Of a stretch of DNA of 10,894 bases, positions 1 to 7,522 are shown in pieces. The notes beneath the pieces are model-generated. The model saw nothing but the letters and a program-made list of their open reading frames with translations, was not told the origin of the DNA and made no database searches. Each line of letters starts with the position of its first letter. The first letter of the stretch is position 1. Source of the stretch: an uncultured Corynebacterium sp. (GTDB lineage: Bacteria; Actinomycetota; Actinomycetes; Mycobacteriales; Mycobacteriaceae); NCBI RefSeq assembly GCF_943914015.1, contig NZ_CALUAK010000087.1:1-10894 (forward strand). Reading direction: 5' to 3'. Position numbers and translations under genes: made by a program.

Positions 1-108
1 ACAAAGCTGAGGTCCCGCAAACGGACAATATATACAGCCATTAAGCAGGGGACGTGGGGTGGCACTATGGGATAGATTCTTCCTGTGTTGCAAGGACGCT
101 AGTGCAGC

Positions 109-432
109 TTACCGATCCCGCTGCGCGTTTCTTTTTGTTCCAGAGTAATAAGTTACAAGACAGGTATATGCGATGGTGATCAAGCTTACCGATACGGCGA
201 AAATAATTGTGTCGGGCCCCTGATAGGCCACAGTAACGAGCAGGATGAGTGGTAACAGCACCACCACGGTTCCTCTACCTCTTTTGCGCGACGCGTGGTG
301 AGTGAAGCTATCCCAGACAGCGAGTATGAGTGATAATGCAAGGAACCCCACAGTCCCCCAAAAAATTTGTGTGGAGATGCAGAATATGGCACCACCGAGG
401 AGCAGTGAAAAGAAAAGGTCTTGTACACGCAC
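109..432 (-). CDS. Small four-helix membrane protein, possible immunity/transport partner of the upstream peptide
   Basis: I do not recognise this 107-residue protein. It shows four hydrophobic segments at roughly residues 6-20, 23-43, 53-71 and 73-96. A basic loop (HHASRKRGRG) lies between the second and third, and the tail is short and basic, so it is very probably an integral membrane protein with both ends inside. It starts with GTG at 430-432; an AGAAG stretch just upstream is only a weak ribosome site. The start lies 21 bases after the stop of the gene at 454-822 on the same strand, so the two are probably co-transcribed. Small multi-helix proteins downstream of bacteriocin-like precursors are often immunity proteins, and that is the inferred role here. 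Base composition (about 46% G+C by hand count over part of the gene) is clearly below that of the hydrogenase genes. Confidence 0.6.
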   Translation of the reverse strand: MRVQDLFFSLLLGGAIFCISTQIFWGTVGFLALSLILAVWDSFTHHASRKRGRGTVVVLLPLILLVTVAYQGPDTIIFAVSVSLITIAYTCLVTYYSGTKRNAQRDR

Positions 433-453
433 TTCTTCTAATCGCCGTCCTCA

Positions 454-822
454 CTAATCCCGGGCATCGGTGCACACACGTTCTTTAGCGCTATCGTACC
501 CCAATTGGCTGATGAGCGCGGCGACTGCTGCGCAACCTAAGTCGGCAATCACAGTGAGGCCAAGAATGCCACAAGCAATTGCCGCACCAACGCCGGAACC
601 GACGGCACAGAGGGAAGAGACAGAGCGCTCACATGCATCACGAGCAGAGCCGTAACTTGTTGTTCGAAGTGGAATGACGTTTGTTGTCTCGTTGTATAGC
701 GAACTCACATTTCTGGACCGTGATGGTGCGTTGATGTAAAGCGGTTCAGCCGTTACTTTCGCCTTTTCTTCATCTTTTGTGAAGATGTAACGTTGCTGCT
801 GTAGGGCAATTCCCCGTGCCAC
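454..822 (-). CDS. Cysteine-containing peptide precursor resembling halocin C8-like bacteriocins
   Basis: The 122-residue protein splits in two. Residues 1-60 are polar with no signal peptide or membrane segment. Residues 60-122 form a small-residue-rich hydrophobic block with five spaced cysteines in the contexts DAC, SLCAVG, AIACGILGLT, DLGCAAV and ERVCTD. The pattern (Cys, small residues, ICG/ACG-I-L-G-L-T, Cys, Ala/Val-rich helix, Cys) resembles my recollection of the halocin C8-like bacteriocin domain, though with about half its cysteines. The start taken is GTG at 820-822. The only GGAG upstream is about 15 bases away, so the start is uncertain; the frame is open back to a TAG at 901-903 but that extension has no hydrophobic core either. 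A four-helix membrane protein follows 21 bases downstream. Function is inferred from this resemblance and layout. Absence of an obvious export signal is the main argument against a secreted peptide. Confidence 0.5.
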   Translation of the reverse strand: MARGIALQQQRYIFTKDEEKAKVTAEPLYINAPSRSRNVSSLYNETTNVIPLRTTSYGSARDACERSVSSLCAVGSGVGAAIACGILGLTVIADLGCAAVAALISQLGYDSAKERVCTDARD

Positions 823-1120
823 GTCAATATGGATGAGCTCCAGTTCCGCAGAGGTAGAAGAAAGATTCCGAGCAGAGGGTACCCTCGTCTGGCTGGTTGC
901 CTAAGCTACCTATACAACGTCCATGTGCCGGGATATTCGAGTTCCCTAAAGGCTTTGGTCACTGATTTAGTGCGTGTAGGGCTCTGCACCATTGATGCGG
1001 GGGCGTAACAACGGTGCAGAGCGGAATCTTCCAAGAATCCATCCGCTCGCCCTTTCCTCCCTGACCTATCATAGATAAGTATCCACCTACCTAGGCTAAA
1101 GGATCGATCTGCCGGAAAGT
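823..1120. other. Intergenic stretch with no convincing gene
   Basis: About 300 bases separate the 5' end of the minus-strand peptide gene from the 3' end of hypF. I see no convincing coding region. It contains a near-perfect inverted repeat at 981-1022 and a weaker repeat reaching into the hypF stop. The minus-strand promoter of the peptide gene should lie here; TATAGG-like bases around 910 on the minus strand are a possible -10 but no good -35 accompanies them. Confidence 0.6.
981..1022. repeat. 14-bp inverted repeat, possible insertion-sequence end relic or hairpin
   Basis: The arms GCTCTGCACCATTG (981-994) and CAACGGTGCAGAGC (1009-1022) are inverted copies with one mismatch, separated by 14 bases. 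There is no T-run on either side, so a classic intrinsic terminator is unlikely. Paired ends of this size facing each other could be what remains of an insertion sequence that lost its middle, or a protein-binding palindrome. No transposase fragment is recognisable next to it. Confidence 0.6.
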
Positions 1121-1130
1121 CTATCCTTTA
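1097..1130 (-). terminator. Weak hairpin at the hypF stop
   Basis: TAAAGGAT at 1097-1104 and ATCCTTTA at 1123-1130 are perfect 8-bp inverted repeats with an 18-base loop, overlapping the hypF stop codon (1121-1123). The stem is A+T-rich and no T-run follows on the minus strand, so terminator function is a low-confidence guess. Confidence 0.2.
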
Positions 1131-3304
1131 TAGTTGGCAGTTTTTCCGTAGAGCGCCTGCCCGAGGCTTAACCCGCCATCACCTGGGGGGACGATCCGAT
1201 GAGTTACCAGGTTTTCCGCTCCCACCTCGTCTTTTATCGCAGAAACGAGAAGTTCATTGGCGGCACACCCGCCGGTGACTCCGAATATGCGGGCACCGGT
1301 GGCCTTCAGTTCCGTGCCGATAATGTGGCCGATTGCGAGGTGGAAACGGCGAGCTGCACGGGCAGGGTGAGCGACATCGTCGAGAAGCTCCTCCATCGCC
1401 GTTTTGGGAGAATCAGCCGAGGTCGTGACCGCATTCTGCTCGGTGAGGGCGAGGGCCTCGAGCTCCATCGCTGCCTGCCCCTCGTACGTTGCGCCGTTCG
1501 GGGTGATGCTGAGGAGGAAGGCCGCGGCATCGAAAAGCCTGCCGAGGGAGGAGGTAGCGACGGTGCCGGTGTCGCGGTCGAGTTGGTGGTTGACCTGTGG
1601 GATGGGGGTCGGTTCGGGGAGCCCCCAGTCGCGTGTGAGACCGAGGGCGATGCGGTGCGGGCTTTTCACGGCTGCGTCGCCGCCGACGAGACGGAAGGTG
1701 GGCAGGTGCCAGGCGCGGGTGAAGGTGGTGCGGTCTGCGGGGAGGAGAAGGATTTCGCCGCCCCAGATGGTGCCGTCGGTGCCGTAGCCGGTGCCGTCGA
1801 GGGTGGCGATGGCGATGGGCTCGTGGGGGAGGGTGGGGTTTTCGGCAATGAGCGACAGAGCGTGGGCGTGGTGGTGCTGGATCTGGAGAAGGGGGACACC
1901 GAGGTCGTCGGCAATGTTTTCGGCGATGTCAACGGTGGCGAAGTCGGGGTGCATGTCACAGACGATGAGTTCCGGGTCGGTGCCGGTGAGGGTGCGCAGC
2001 TGTGCGAGCGAGGTGGCGAATGCGCGCCGGGCGGCAAGGGAGTGCATTTCCCCGATGTGTGGGGAAACGTGGGCGTAATCCCTGGTGGTAAGGGTAAACG
2101 TGTTTTTCATGTCACCACCGACGGCGAGCACGTGGCGGGTGCCGGGGAGATGGACGGGCAGGGGTGCGAAGCCCCGGGAGCGGCGGATGGGGAGGCGGCC
2201 GAGGACGACGGAGTCTTCGACGGGGAGGTGGATGGGCCGGTCGTGGAGGAGGAGGGCATCGGCAAGCGGGTGGCGGGCGGCGGGGCCGAGGAAGCGGCGG
2301 GCATCGTCGTTGGTGGTGATGAGGGGCTCGCCGGAGAGGTTGCCGGAGGTTGCCACGAGTGGCCGGTCGCAGACGAGCTCGTGGAGGGGTGAGTAGGGGG
2401 AGAAGATGCCGACGCGGGCAAGCCGCGGGTTGACAGAGGGTGCCAGGGTTTCGGTGACCGTGTCGACGAGTTCGATGGGGGCTGCGGGAGTCTGCGGGGC
2501 GTGGGCACGGGGAACCATGACGGCAAACGGCTTGTCGGGGCGCTGTTTACGCTTCCGCAGCGTGGCGACGGCATTCTCGTTGCGGGCATCGCACATGAGG
2601 TGGAAGCCGCCGATGCCCTTGACGGCGACGATGGCACCAGCATCGAACAGAGCGGTGATGTCGGTTTTGAGCTTTTCGACGCTTTGTCTCGTCAGCTTTG
2701 CGGGACGATCCACCGGCGACTCCTGTTCGATCCAGGCGGTCGGGCCGCATTCGTAGCAGCTGATGGGCTGTGCGTGGTAACGGCGGTTATCGGGGTCGGT
2801 GTACTCGCGCTCACAATCAGGGCATAGGGGGAACTCAGCCATCGTTGTCCGTGGCCGGTCGTAGGGGAGATCCCGGATGATGGTCAGCCGCGGGCCGCAG
2901 TTGGTACACGTGATGAACGGATAGTGGTAACGACGGTTTTCCGGGTCATGGAACTCCCTCCGGCAGTCCTCGCACATAGCCGTATCCGGGGGCAGGAGAG
3001 TTTTGGCTGTGCCGTCCCGGTGGGACGGAATGACAGAAAAGGAGCTATTCTCCCCATTGATGGGGGTAATACTTTGCACGTTTGTGTAACTTATGAAGGC
3101 CAGTGGTGGGAGGTCGGTGGTGATGTCCGCGAGCGCACGGTAGACCTCGTCGGGTGCGCCTTGAGCTTCCACGATGACAACGGCGTCCGTGTTCGTCACC
3201 CATCCGGTTACTGCGTGTAAACGGGCTTTTTGTACGACGTGCGGACGAAATCCCACGCCTTGAACCACACCGTAAATCGTCATTCGCTTGCGAACCACTG
3301 TCAT
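1121..3304 (-). CDS. hypF: Carbamoyltransferase HypF, makes the cyanide ligands of [NiFe]-hydrogenase
   Basis: HypF uses carbamoyl phosphate and ATP to transfer a carbamoyl group to HypE, giving the CN ligands of the active-site iron. Domains appear in order. An acylphosphatase domain opens with YGVVQGVGFRPH. Two zinc-finger units follow (CEDC/CTNC and CPDC/CYEC, about residues 111-136 and 161-186). Then a YrdC-like domain carries VKGIGGFHLMC, KRKQRPDKPFAVM and SGNLSGEPL. Last is a Kae1-like domain with QHHHAHAL, LDGTGYGTDGTIWGGE and GVTGGCAANELL. The frame is open to an ATG at 3377-3379 (752 residues), but those 25 extra residues do not look like the family. The ATG at 3302-3304 (727 residues) or 3281-3283 fits better and leaves about 90 bp for promoters between hypF and the divergent hypA. 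Length matches known HypF (about 750). It is intact, and is the only hyp gene on this strand in the left part of the locus. Confidence 0.96.
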   Translation of the reverse strand: MTVVRKRMTIYGVVQGVGFRPHVVQKARLHAVTGWVTNTDAVVIVEAQGAPDEVYRALADITTDLPPLAFISYTNVQSITPINGENSSFSVIPSHRDGTAKTLLPPDTAMCEDCRREFHDPENRRYHYPFITCTNCGPRLTIIRDLPYDRPRTTMAEFPLCPDCEREYTDPDNRRYHAQPISCYECGPTAWIEQESPVDRPAKLTRQSVEKLKTDITALFDAGAIVAVKGIGGFHLMCDARNENAVATLRKRKQRPDKPFAVMVPRAHAPQTPAAPIELVDTVTETLAPSVNPRLARVGIFSPYSPLHELVCDRPLVATSGNLSGEPLITTNDDARRFLGPAARHPLADALLLHDRPIHLPVEDSVVLGRLPIRRSRGFAPLPVHLPGTRHVLAVGGDMKNTFTLTTRDYAHVSPHIGEMHSLAARRAFATSLAQLRTLTGTDPELIVCDMHPDFATVDIAENIADDLGVPLLQIQHHHAHALSLIAENPTLPHEPIAIATLDGTGYGTDGTIWGGEILLLPADRTTFTRAWHLPTFRLVGGDAAVKSPHRIALGLTRDWGLPEPTPIPQVNHQLDRDTGTVATSSLGRLFDAAAFLLSITPNGATYEGQAAMELEALALTEQNAVTTSADSPKTAMEELLDDVAHPARAARRFHLAIGHIIGTELKATGARIFGVTGGCAANELLVSAIKDEVGAENLVTHRIVPPGDGGLSLGQALYGKTANYKG

Positions 3305-3395
3305 GGTTTCTAGCCTATCTTGCACGGTGAGAGGGTGTTTTATCTGTAGGGGGTAGGGGTGTGGGGGAAGGGTAGCCATACTCTAATATTGGGGT
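3305..3395 (+). promoter_or_regulatory. Divergent hypF/hypA promoter region with a leaderless hypA -10 box
   Basis: TAATAT at 3384-3389 is a good -10 box. It is followed by exactly six bases and then the hypA GTG at 3396, so transcription would start at or next to the start codon. No Shine-Dalgarno sequence precedes the GTG, which agrees with a leaderless mRNA, a common arrangement in corynebacteria and mycobacteria. No good -35 is visible in the G-rich bases upstream. On the other strand TATTAG, overlapping the same bases, is a possible hypF -10; it would place hypF transcription start downstream of its first ATG and favour the start at 3304. Confidence 0.45.
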
Positions 3396-3728
3396 GTGCA
3401 TGAGGTAGCCTTAAGTCAGCAGTTGGCTCGAGTGGTGTCTCGCGCAGCACGTGGGCGCCTCGTAACCACCATTCGGTTGGATATTGGGGCGCTTCGTCAG
3501 GTTGTGCCGGAGACGCTCGTCCACGCGTGGACCTTTGTCAGCGCCCACAGCGGACTTGCCGGCAGCACCCTCATTATTAATGAGATCGATGCTGTGGTGG
3601 AGTGCGAAAACGGCCATACGAGGGTTCTTCGTGGGGTTCCCGATGTCACCTGCCATCGGTGCGAAGCCCCGACGCGAGTCGTCGCTGGAAATGAGTTCCG
3701 GGTGGTCAGCATTGATGTGAAGACATAA
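3396..3728 (+). CDS. hypA: Nickel metallochaperone HypA (copy 1)
   Basis: HypA delivers nickel, together with HypB, to the hydrogenase large subunit after the Fe(CN)2CO group is in place. The 110-residue product begins MHE, whose His2 is the family's nickel ligand, and has the typical body (IRLDIGALRQVVPETL) and end (FRVVSIDV). The zinc site is unusual: instead of two CxxC pairs it has CENGH (Cys70, His74) and CHRC (Cys86, Cys89), so one cysteine is missing and a histidine may substitute. The start codon is GTG, fixed by the invariant MHE. It is the first gene of the rightward hydrogenase operon, 23 bases before hypB. A second, canonical hypA lies at 8920-9258. Confidence 0.94.
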   Translation: MHEVALSQQLARVVSRAARGRLVTTIRLDIGALRQVVPETLVHAWTFVSAHSGLAGSTLIINEIDAVVECENGHTRVLRGVPDVTCHRCEAPTRVVAGNEFRVVSIDVKT

Positions 3729-3751
3729 AACCGGAGAGGAACAGTACTTTC

Positions 3752-4546
3752 ATGGGACGTTTCCACCGCCATGACGACGGAACCGTTCATGCTCACCATC
3801 ACGAGCACGATCACGGACACACTCATTCACACGATTACGGGGATCACTCGGGCTATGACACGGGTGAGGAAAGAATTGATGTGCTTGAGGACATCTTCAG
3901 TGAAAATGACCGCAAGGCAGCAGCTAACAGGGAAGCACTTGATGCTGCGGGGGTGACCTCCATCAACCTCATGAGCTCCCCGGGCGCGGGCAAGACGGAA
4001 TTCGTCCGCCGCGTGCTGGAGAAGACGGCCGCGACAACCCGCTACGGCATCATCGAGGGCGATATCGAGACCTCGCTCGATGCCGATCGTCTCGACGGCT
4101 TCGGGGCACAGATCTCGCTTTTGAACACGGGCCACGGTTTCGGCGGGGAATGCCACCTGGACGCGCCGATGGTCACCCACGCACTTGAGGGATTGGATCT
4201 GTCCACCCTCGATGTCGTACTTATTGAAAACGTAGGCAACCTCGTGTGCCCCGCTGAGTTTGAGGTCGGCGAGCACGCCAAGGCGATGGTCTTTTCTATC
4301 ACAGAAGGCGAGGACAAGCCCCTAAAGTATCCCGTGATGTTTAGGTCGGTCGGTGCCATCTTCGTTAACAAGATGGACCTCGCACCATACCTGGACTTCG
4401 ACATGGATCTGTTCAAGAAGAACGTCCACACGGTGAACCCGGATGCGAAGCTGTTTTTCCTCTCAGCAAAGACTGGCGAGGGCATGGATGAGGCCATTTC
4501 CTGGATCTCCGCTGCAGGTCACGGGCATAAAGTGAGTGAAGGGTAA
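3752..4546 (+). CDS. hypB: Nickel-inserting GTPase HypB with histidine-rich N-terminus
   Basis: HypB hydrolyses GTP to drive nickel transfer from HypA into the large subunit. The 264-residue protein has a histidine-rich N-terminus (12 His in residues 1-32) suited to nickel storage, but not the CxxCGC motif of E. coli HypB. The GTPase domain shows the P-loop SSPGAGKT (75-82), EGDIETSLDADRL (102-114), the metal-binding GGECHLDAPMV (Cys134, His135), IENVGNLVCPAEF (Cys166), NKMD (206-209) and SAKTGEG. A GGAGAGGA ribosome site sits about 11 bases before the ATG. It follows hypA by 23 bases, and its stop lies just before the small-subunit start, with the latter's ribosome site inside the hypB 3' end. 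Confidence 0.97.
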   Translation: MGRFHRHDDGTVHAHHHEHDHGHTHSHDYGDHSGYDTGEERIDVLEDIFSENDRKAAANREALDAAGVTSINLMSSPGAGKTEFVRRVLEKTAATTRYGIIEGDIETSLDADRLDGFGAQISLLNTGHGFGGECHLDAPMVTHALEGLDLSTLDVVLIENVGNLVCPAEFEVGEHAKAMVFSITEGEDKPLKYPVMFRSVGAIFVNKMDLAPYLDFDMDLFKKNVHTVNPDAKLFFLSAKTGEGMDEAISWISAAGHGHKVSEG

Positions 4547-4550
4547 AAGA

Positions 4551-5768
4551 ATGAACCTGACAACAGCGTGGCAGGAGCCAACACTGTGGGAAAACGTCGA
4601 AAAGCAGGGCTTCTCCCGGCGTGAATTCCTCGGCCTGTGTACGTCGATGGCGGGGATCTTCGCCTTTGGCGCGCCGGTGATGGCAGCGGCGGATGCGCTC
4701 CACCCTGCTGCAGAAGAAATTGCCATTAAGCTGGGCGGGGTGCAAAAACCCAACGTGGTGTGGCTGCAGCTGCAGGAGTGCACGGGCTGCATGGAGTCAG
4801 TGCTGCGCAGTGGTGGCACGACGATTGAGGAGCTGGTGCTCAACCTGCTGAGCGTGAACTACAACGAGCTGATCATGGCCGCGTCGGGGCACCCGGCGGA
4901 TAAGGCGATGACGGATACCTTCGAGGGACCGCACATCCTCGTGGTCAACGGTTCGGTTCCCCGCAAGGAGGACGGCGCGTACTGCACGATTGCCGGGCGC
5001 TCCGTCGAATCGATTCTGAAAGAGGCAGCGAAAAACGCCGAGGTCGTGCTGGCTGTTGGTGCGTGCGCGGTCTACGGATCGGTGCAGGCAGCTAAGCCGA
5101 ACCCGACGGGGGCCGTCGGCGTGGACGAGATCATCAAGGACAGGCCAGTTATCAACGTCAGTGGCTGCCCGCCGATCGGCGAGGTCATCACGGCGACGAT
5201 TACCTACATTCTGACCCACGGCAAGCCACCGAAGGTGGACAACGAGGGGCGCCCACTGTTCGCCTACGACCAGCGTATTCACGATTCCTGCCCGCGTCGC
5301 GCCCACTACGATGCAGGCCAGTTTGTGCACACCTTCGACGATGAGGGTGCCCGCAACGGCTGGTGCCTGTACGACGTGGGCTGCAAGGGCCCGTCGACGT
5401 TTAGCCCGTGCCCGATCATCCAGTGGAATATGAAATCCGGCTGGCCGATCGGCGCTGGCCACCCGTGCATTGGGTGTACGGAGAAGGATTTCTTTGACAA
5501 GTTCACCCCGTTCTACGAGGTGCTACCCAATATCAAGGGCTTCGGCGTGGAGACCACGGCCCAGAAGGTGGGCTGGGGCATGATCGGCGCGGCGACCGTC
5601 GGCGTCGGCGCCCACTTCGCCGGCACGATGATTAAGGAAGTTCGCCTCCATACCAAGGATGGGGAGGACCGCGTCCTCGAGACTTATGACGGGGTGCGTA
5701 CGCCCTCGGAAACCGGAACAGCAACGGCGGTTAGGACGTCGACAAGCGACGAGGAAGGATCGAACTAG
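4551..5768 (+). CDS. hyaA: [NiFe]-hydrogenase group 1 small subunit, Tat-exported
   Basis: This iron-sulfur subunit passes electrons from the Ni-Fe site to the cytochrome b. The ATG at 4551 (405 residues) is preferred over the in-frame GTG at 4536 because AAGGG at 4539-4543 is ideally spaced. A Tat signal (SRREFL, residues 22-27) with a hydrophobic core ends near residue 47. Cluster ligands are Cys77, Cys80, Cys172 and Cys206 (proximal); His244, Cys247, Cys272 and Cys278 (distal); Cys287, Cys306 and Cys309 with Pro in GWPIG (medial 3Fe-4S). The proximal motif is CTGC, not the CTCC of O2-tolerant enzymes, and GACAVYGS carries no extra Cys. A membrane anchor at about residues 338-362 is followed by an unusually long polar tail of about 43 residues, rich in Thr, Ser and Glu and predicted cytoplasmic. 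It overlaps the large subunit start by one base (TAGTG). Confidence 0.96.
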   Translation: MNLTTAWQEPTLWENVEKQGFSRREFLGLCTSMAGIFAFGAPVMAAADALHPAAEEIAIKLGGVQKPNVVWLQLQECTGCMESVLRSGGTTIEELVLNLLSVNYNELIMAASGHPADKAMTDTFEGPHILVVNGSVPRKEDGAYCTIAGRSVESILKEAAKNAEVVLAVGACAVYGSVQAAKPNPTGAVGVDEIIKDRPVINVSGCPPIGEVITATITYILTHGKPPKVDNEGRPLFAYDQRIHDSCPRRAHYDAGQFVHTFDDEGARNGWCLYDVGCKGPSTFSPCPIIQWNMKSGWPIGAGHPCIGCTEKDFFDKFTPFYEVLPNIKGFGVETTAQKVGWGMIGAATVGVGAHFAGTMIKEVRLHTKDGEDRVLETYDGVRTPSETGTATAVRTSTSDEEGSN

Positions 5769-7522
5769 TGGCAACCGAAAGAGTCGTTGTCGACCCGATC
5801 ACGAGGATCGAGGGCCACCTCCGCATTGAACTGGAGGCGGACGACAACAAGATTTCCAAGGCGTGGGCCGAAACCACCCAGTTCCGCGGTATCGAAACCG
5901 TGGTGAAGGGCCACGACCCGCGCGATGTGTGGGCCTTCGTCGGTCGTATCTGCGGCGTGTGCACAGGCACCCACTCCATCGCCAGCGTCACTGCCGTCGA
6001 GAATGCCTTCGATATCAAGCTTCCTGACCAGGCGCGACGCATCCGCGAGCTGATCCTTGAGTCGCAGGAGGTGCACGACCACGTTGTCCATTTCTACCAC
6101 CTGCATGCGCTGGACTTCGTCAACGTCGTCTCTGCGGCGGAGGCCGATCCGCAGAAGGCCGTCGACTTCGCCAATTCGATCGGCTCGACGTGGTCGGGCA
6201 ACAACGTGGACCGCTTCGCCGAGGTGAAAAAGACCATCCAGTCGATCCTCGACTCCGGCCAGCTGTCCGTGTTCACCGGCGGCTACTGGGACCATCCGGA
6301 TTACCGGCTGCCCCCGGAGGCCAACCTCATGGCCGTCAGCCACTACCTGGATGCGCTCCAATTCCAGCGCTCCATCATTCGCATCAACACGGTGTTCGGT
6401 GGCAAGAACCCGCACCCGAACTTCCTCGTCGGTGGCATGGCGTGCTCCATCGATCCGGACAAGTCGGAGACCGTCAACCAGGTCTCGCTCGACCAGATCA
6501 AGAAGTGGACGAAGGAAATCCACGATTTCGTGCGCAACTGCTACTTCCCGGATGCCGTTGCCATCATGGGTGCCTATAAGGACTACTTCGACATCGGCCA
6601 GAGTTCGCCGAACTTCATCGCCGTGGGCATGGCCGGAGCCACCTTCGCGGGCGACCCCGCAGAATCCCGGACGCCGACGATCCACCCGGAGATCACACCG
6701 GGTGTCTTCCTCGACGGCGATTTCCACACCGTGCACCCGTTTGAGCCGTGGAAGATCACCGAGGGTATTTCCTCCGCCTGGTACACGTACGAGGACGGCG
6801 ACGAGGCGCAGCTCACCCCGGACGTGGGGGAGACAACCCCGCAGTACACGGGGCCGACCCCGCCGTACGAGTGGCTTGCCGACGACGAAAAGTACACGTG
6901 GTCGAAGGCCCCGCGCTACGACGGCCGCGCCATGCAGATGGGTCCCGTCGCCCGCGTCCTCCTCGCCTACAACCAGGGCGAACCCACGACAGTCACGCTT
7001 GTCGACGATGCCCTGAAAAACCTCGGCATCACCCTCGAGCAGCTGAACTCCACCGGTGGTCGCACGCTCGCCCGCGCGGTCGAGTCCGTGACCACGGCAG
7101 ACTACATGATCGAAAAGACCCTGCCGGAGTTCCTCGACGGCCTCGCCCACGGCGACATCGACGTGTTCAACGGTTCCAAGTGGGAGCCGTCGAGCTGGCC
7201 GAAGGAAACCAAGGGCATGGCCTTCGTTGAGGTTGCTCGTGGCATGCTCAGTCACTACATCCATGTGAAGGACCAAAAAGTGGAGAACTACCAGGCGGTG
7301 GTTCCCACGACGTGGCTGGCATCCGGCCGCGATAAAGCCGGACAGCTCGGCCCCTACGAGGAAGCCCTCGCCGGTAACGGCCAGCACCCGCTCGTCCGCA
7401 ACGACGAGCCCATCGAGGTGTTGCGCACTATCCACTCCTTCGACCCGTGCATGGCCTGCGCCGTGCACATCATGGACCCGGAAGGTGAAGAATCCGGACC
7501 GTTTACGGTGGTGACCGGATAA
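5768..7522 (+). CDS. hyaB: [NiFe]-hydrogenase group 1 large (catalytic) subunit
   Basis: This subunit carries the Ni-Fe site that oxidises H2, and is exported folded with the small subunit through Tat. The 584-residue protein opens with DPITRIEGHL (Glu15). The N-terminal pair is GRICGVCTGTH (Cys62, Cys65, His69) and the C-terminal pair is DPCMACAVH (Cys561, Cys564, His567). A 17-residue extension follows His567; the maturation protease is expected to remove it after nickel insertion. Start is GTG at 5768, sharing its G with the TAG of the small subunit, with an AGGAAGG ribosome site upstream. The stop overlaps the next ATG (TAATG). All motifs of an active enzyme are intact. Confidence 0.97.
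   Translation: MATERVVVDPITRIEGHLRIELEADDNKISKAWAETTQFRGIETVVKGHDPRDVWAFVGRICGVCTGTHSIASVTAVENAFDIKLPDQARRIRELILESQEVHDHVVHFYHLHALDFVNVVSAAEADPQKAVDFANSIGSTWSGNNVDRFAEVKKTIQSILDSGQLSVFTGGYWDHPDYRLPPEANLMAVSHYLDALQFQRSIIRINTVFGGKNPHPNFLVGGMACSIDPDKSETVNQVSLDQIKKWTKEIHDFVRNCYFPDAVAIMGAYKDYFDIGQSSPNFIAVGMAGATFAGDPAESRTPTIHPEITPGVFLDGDFHTVHPFEPWKITEGISSAWYTYEDGDEAQLTPDVGETTPQYTGPTPPYEWLADDEKYTWSKAPRYDGRAMQMGPVARVLLAYNQGEPTTVTLVDDALKNLGITLEQLNSTGGRTLARAVESVTTADYMIEKTLPEFLDGLAHGDIDVFNGSKWEPSSWPKETKGMAFVEVARGMLSHYIHVKDQKVENYQAVVPTTWLASGRDKAGQLGPYEEALAGNGQHPLVRNDEPIEVLRTIHSFDPCMACAVHIMDPEGEESGPFTVVTG

Noticed and set aside
829..1008. Plus-strand open frame of 59 codons (ATG at 829, TAA at 1006-1008) ending inside the inverted repeat
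   Set aside because: The product is Arg-rich and matches nothing I recognise, there is no ribosome site, and its 5' end lies in the likely promoter region of the minus-strand peptide gene. It could be a remnant of a mobile-element gene, but I cannot support that.
1199..2392. Long plus-strand open frame of 397 codons opposite hypF
   Set aside because: It is the complement of a well-supported hypF and has low-complexity Gly/Glu/Val-rich composition, a typical shadow in high-G+C coding DNA.
4536..4550. In-frame GTG at 4536 as the start of the small subunit
   Set aside because: The ATG at 4551 has a well-placed AAGGG seven bases upstream, whereas the GTG would lie inside the hypB end without a good ribosome site.
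5765..7468. Minus-strand open frame of 567 codons opposite the large subunit
   Set aside because: It is antisense to a fully motif-supported hyaB; its Val/Asp/Arg-rich sequence has no domain and reflects codon bias of the true gene.
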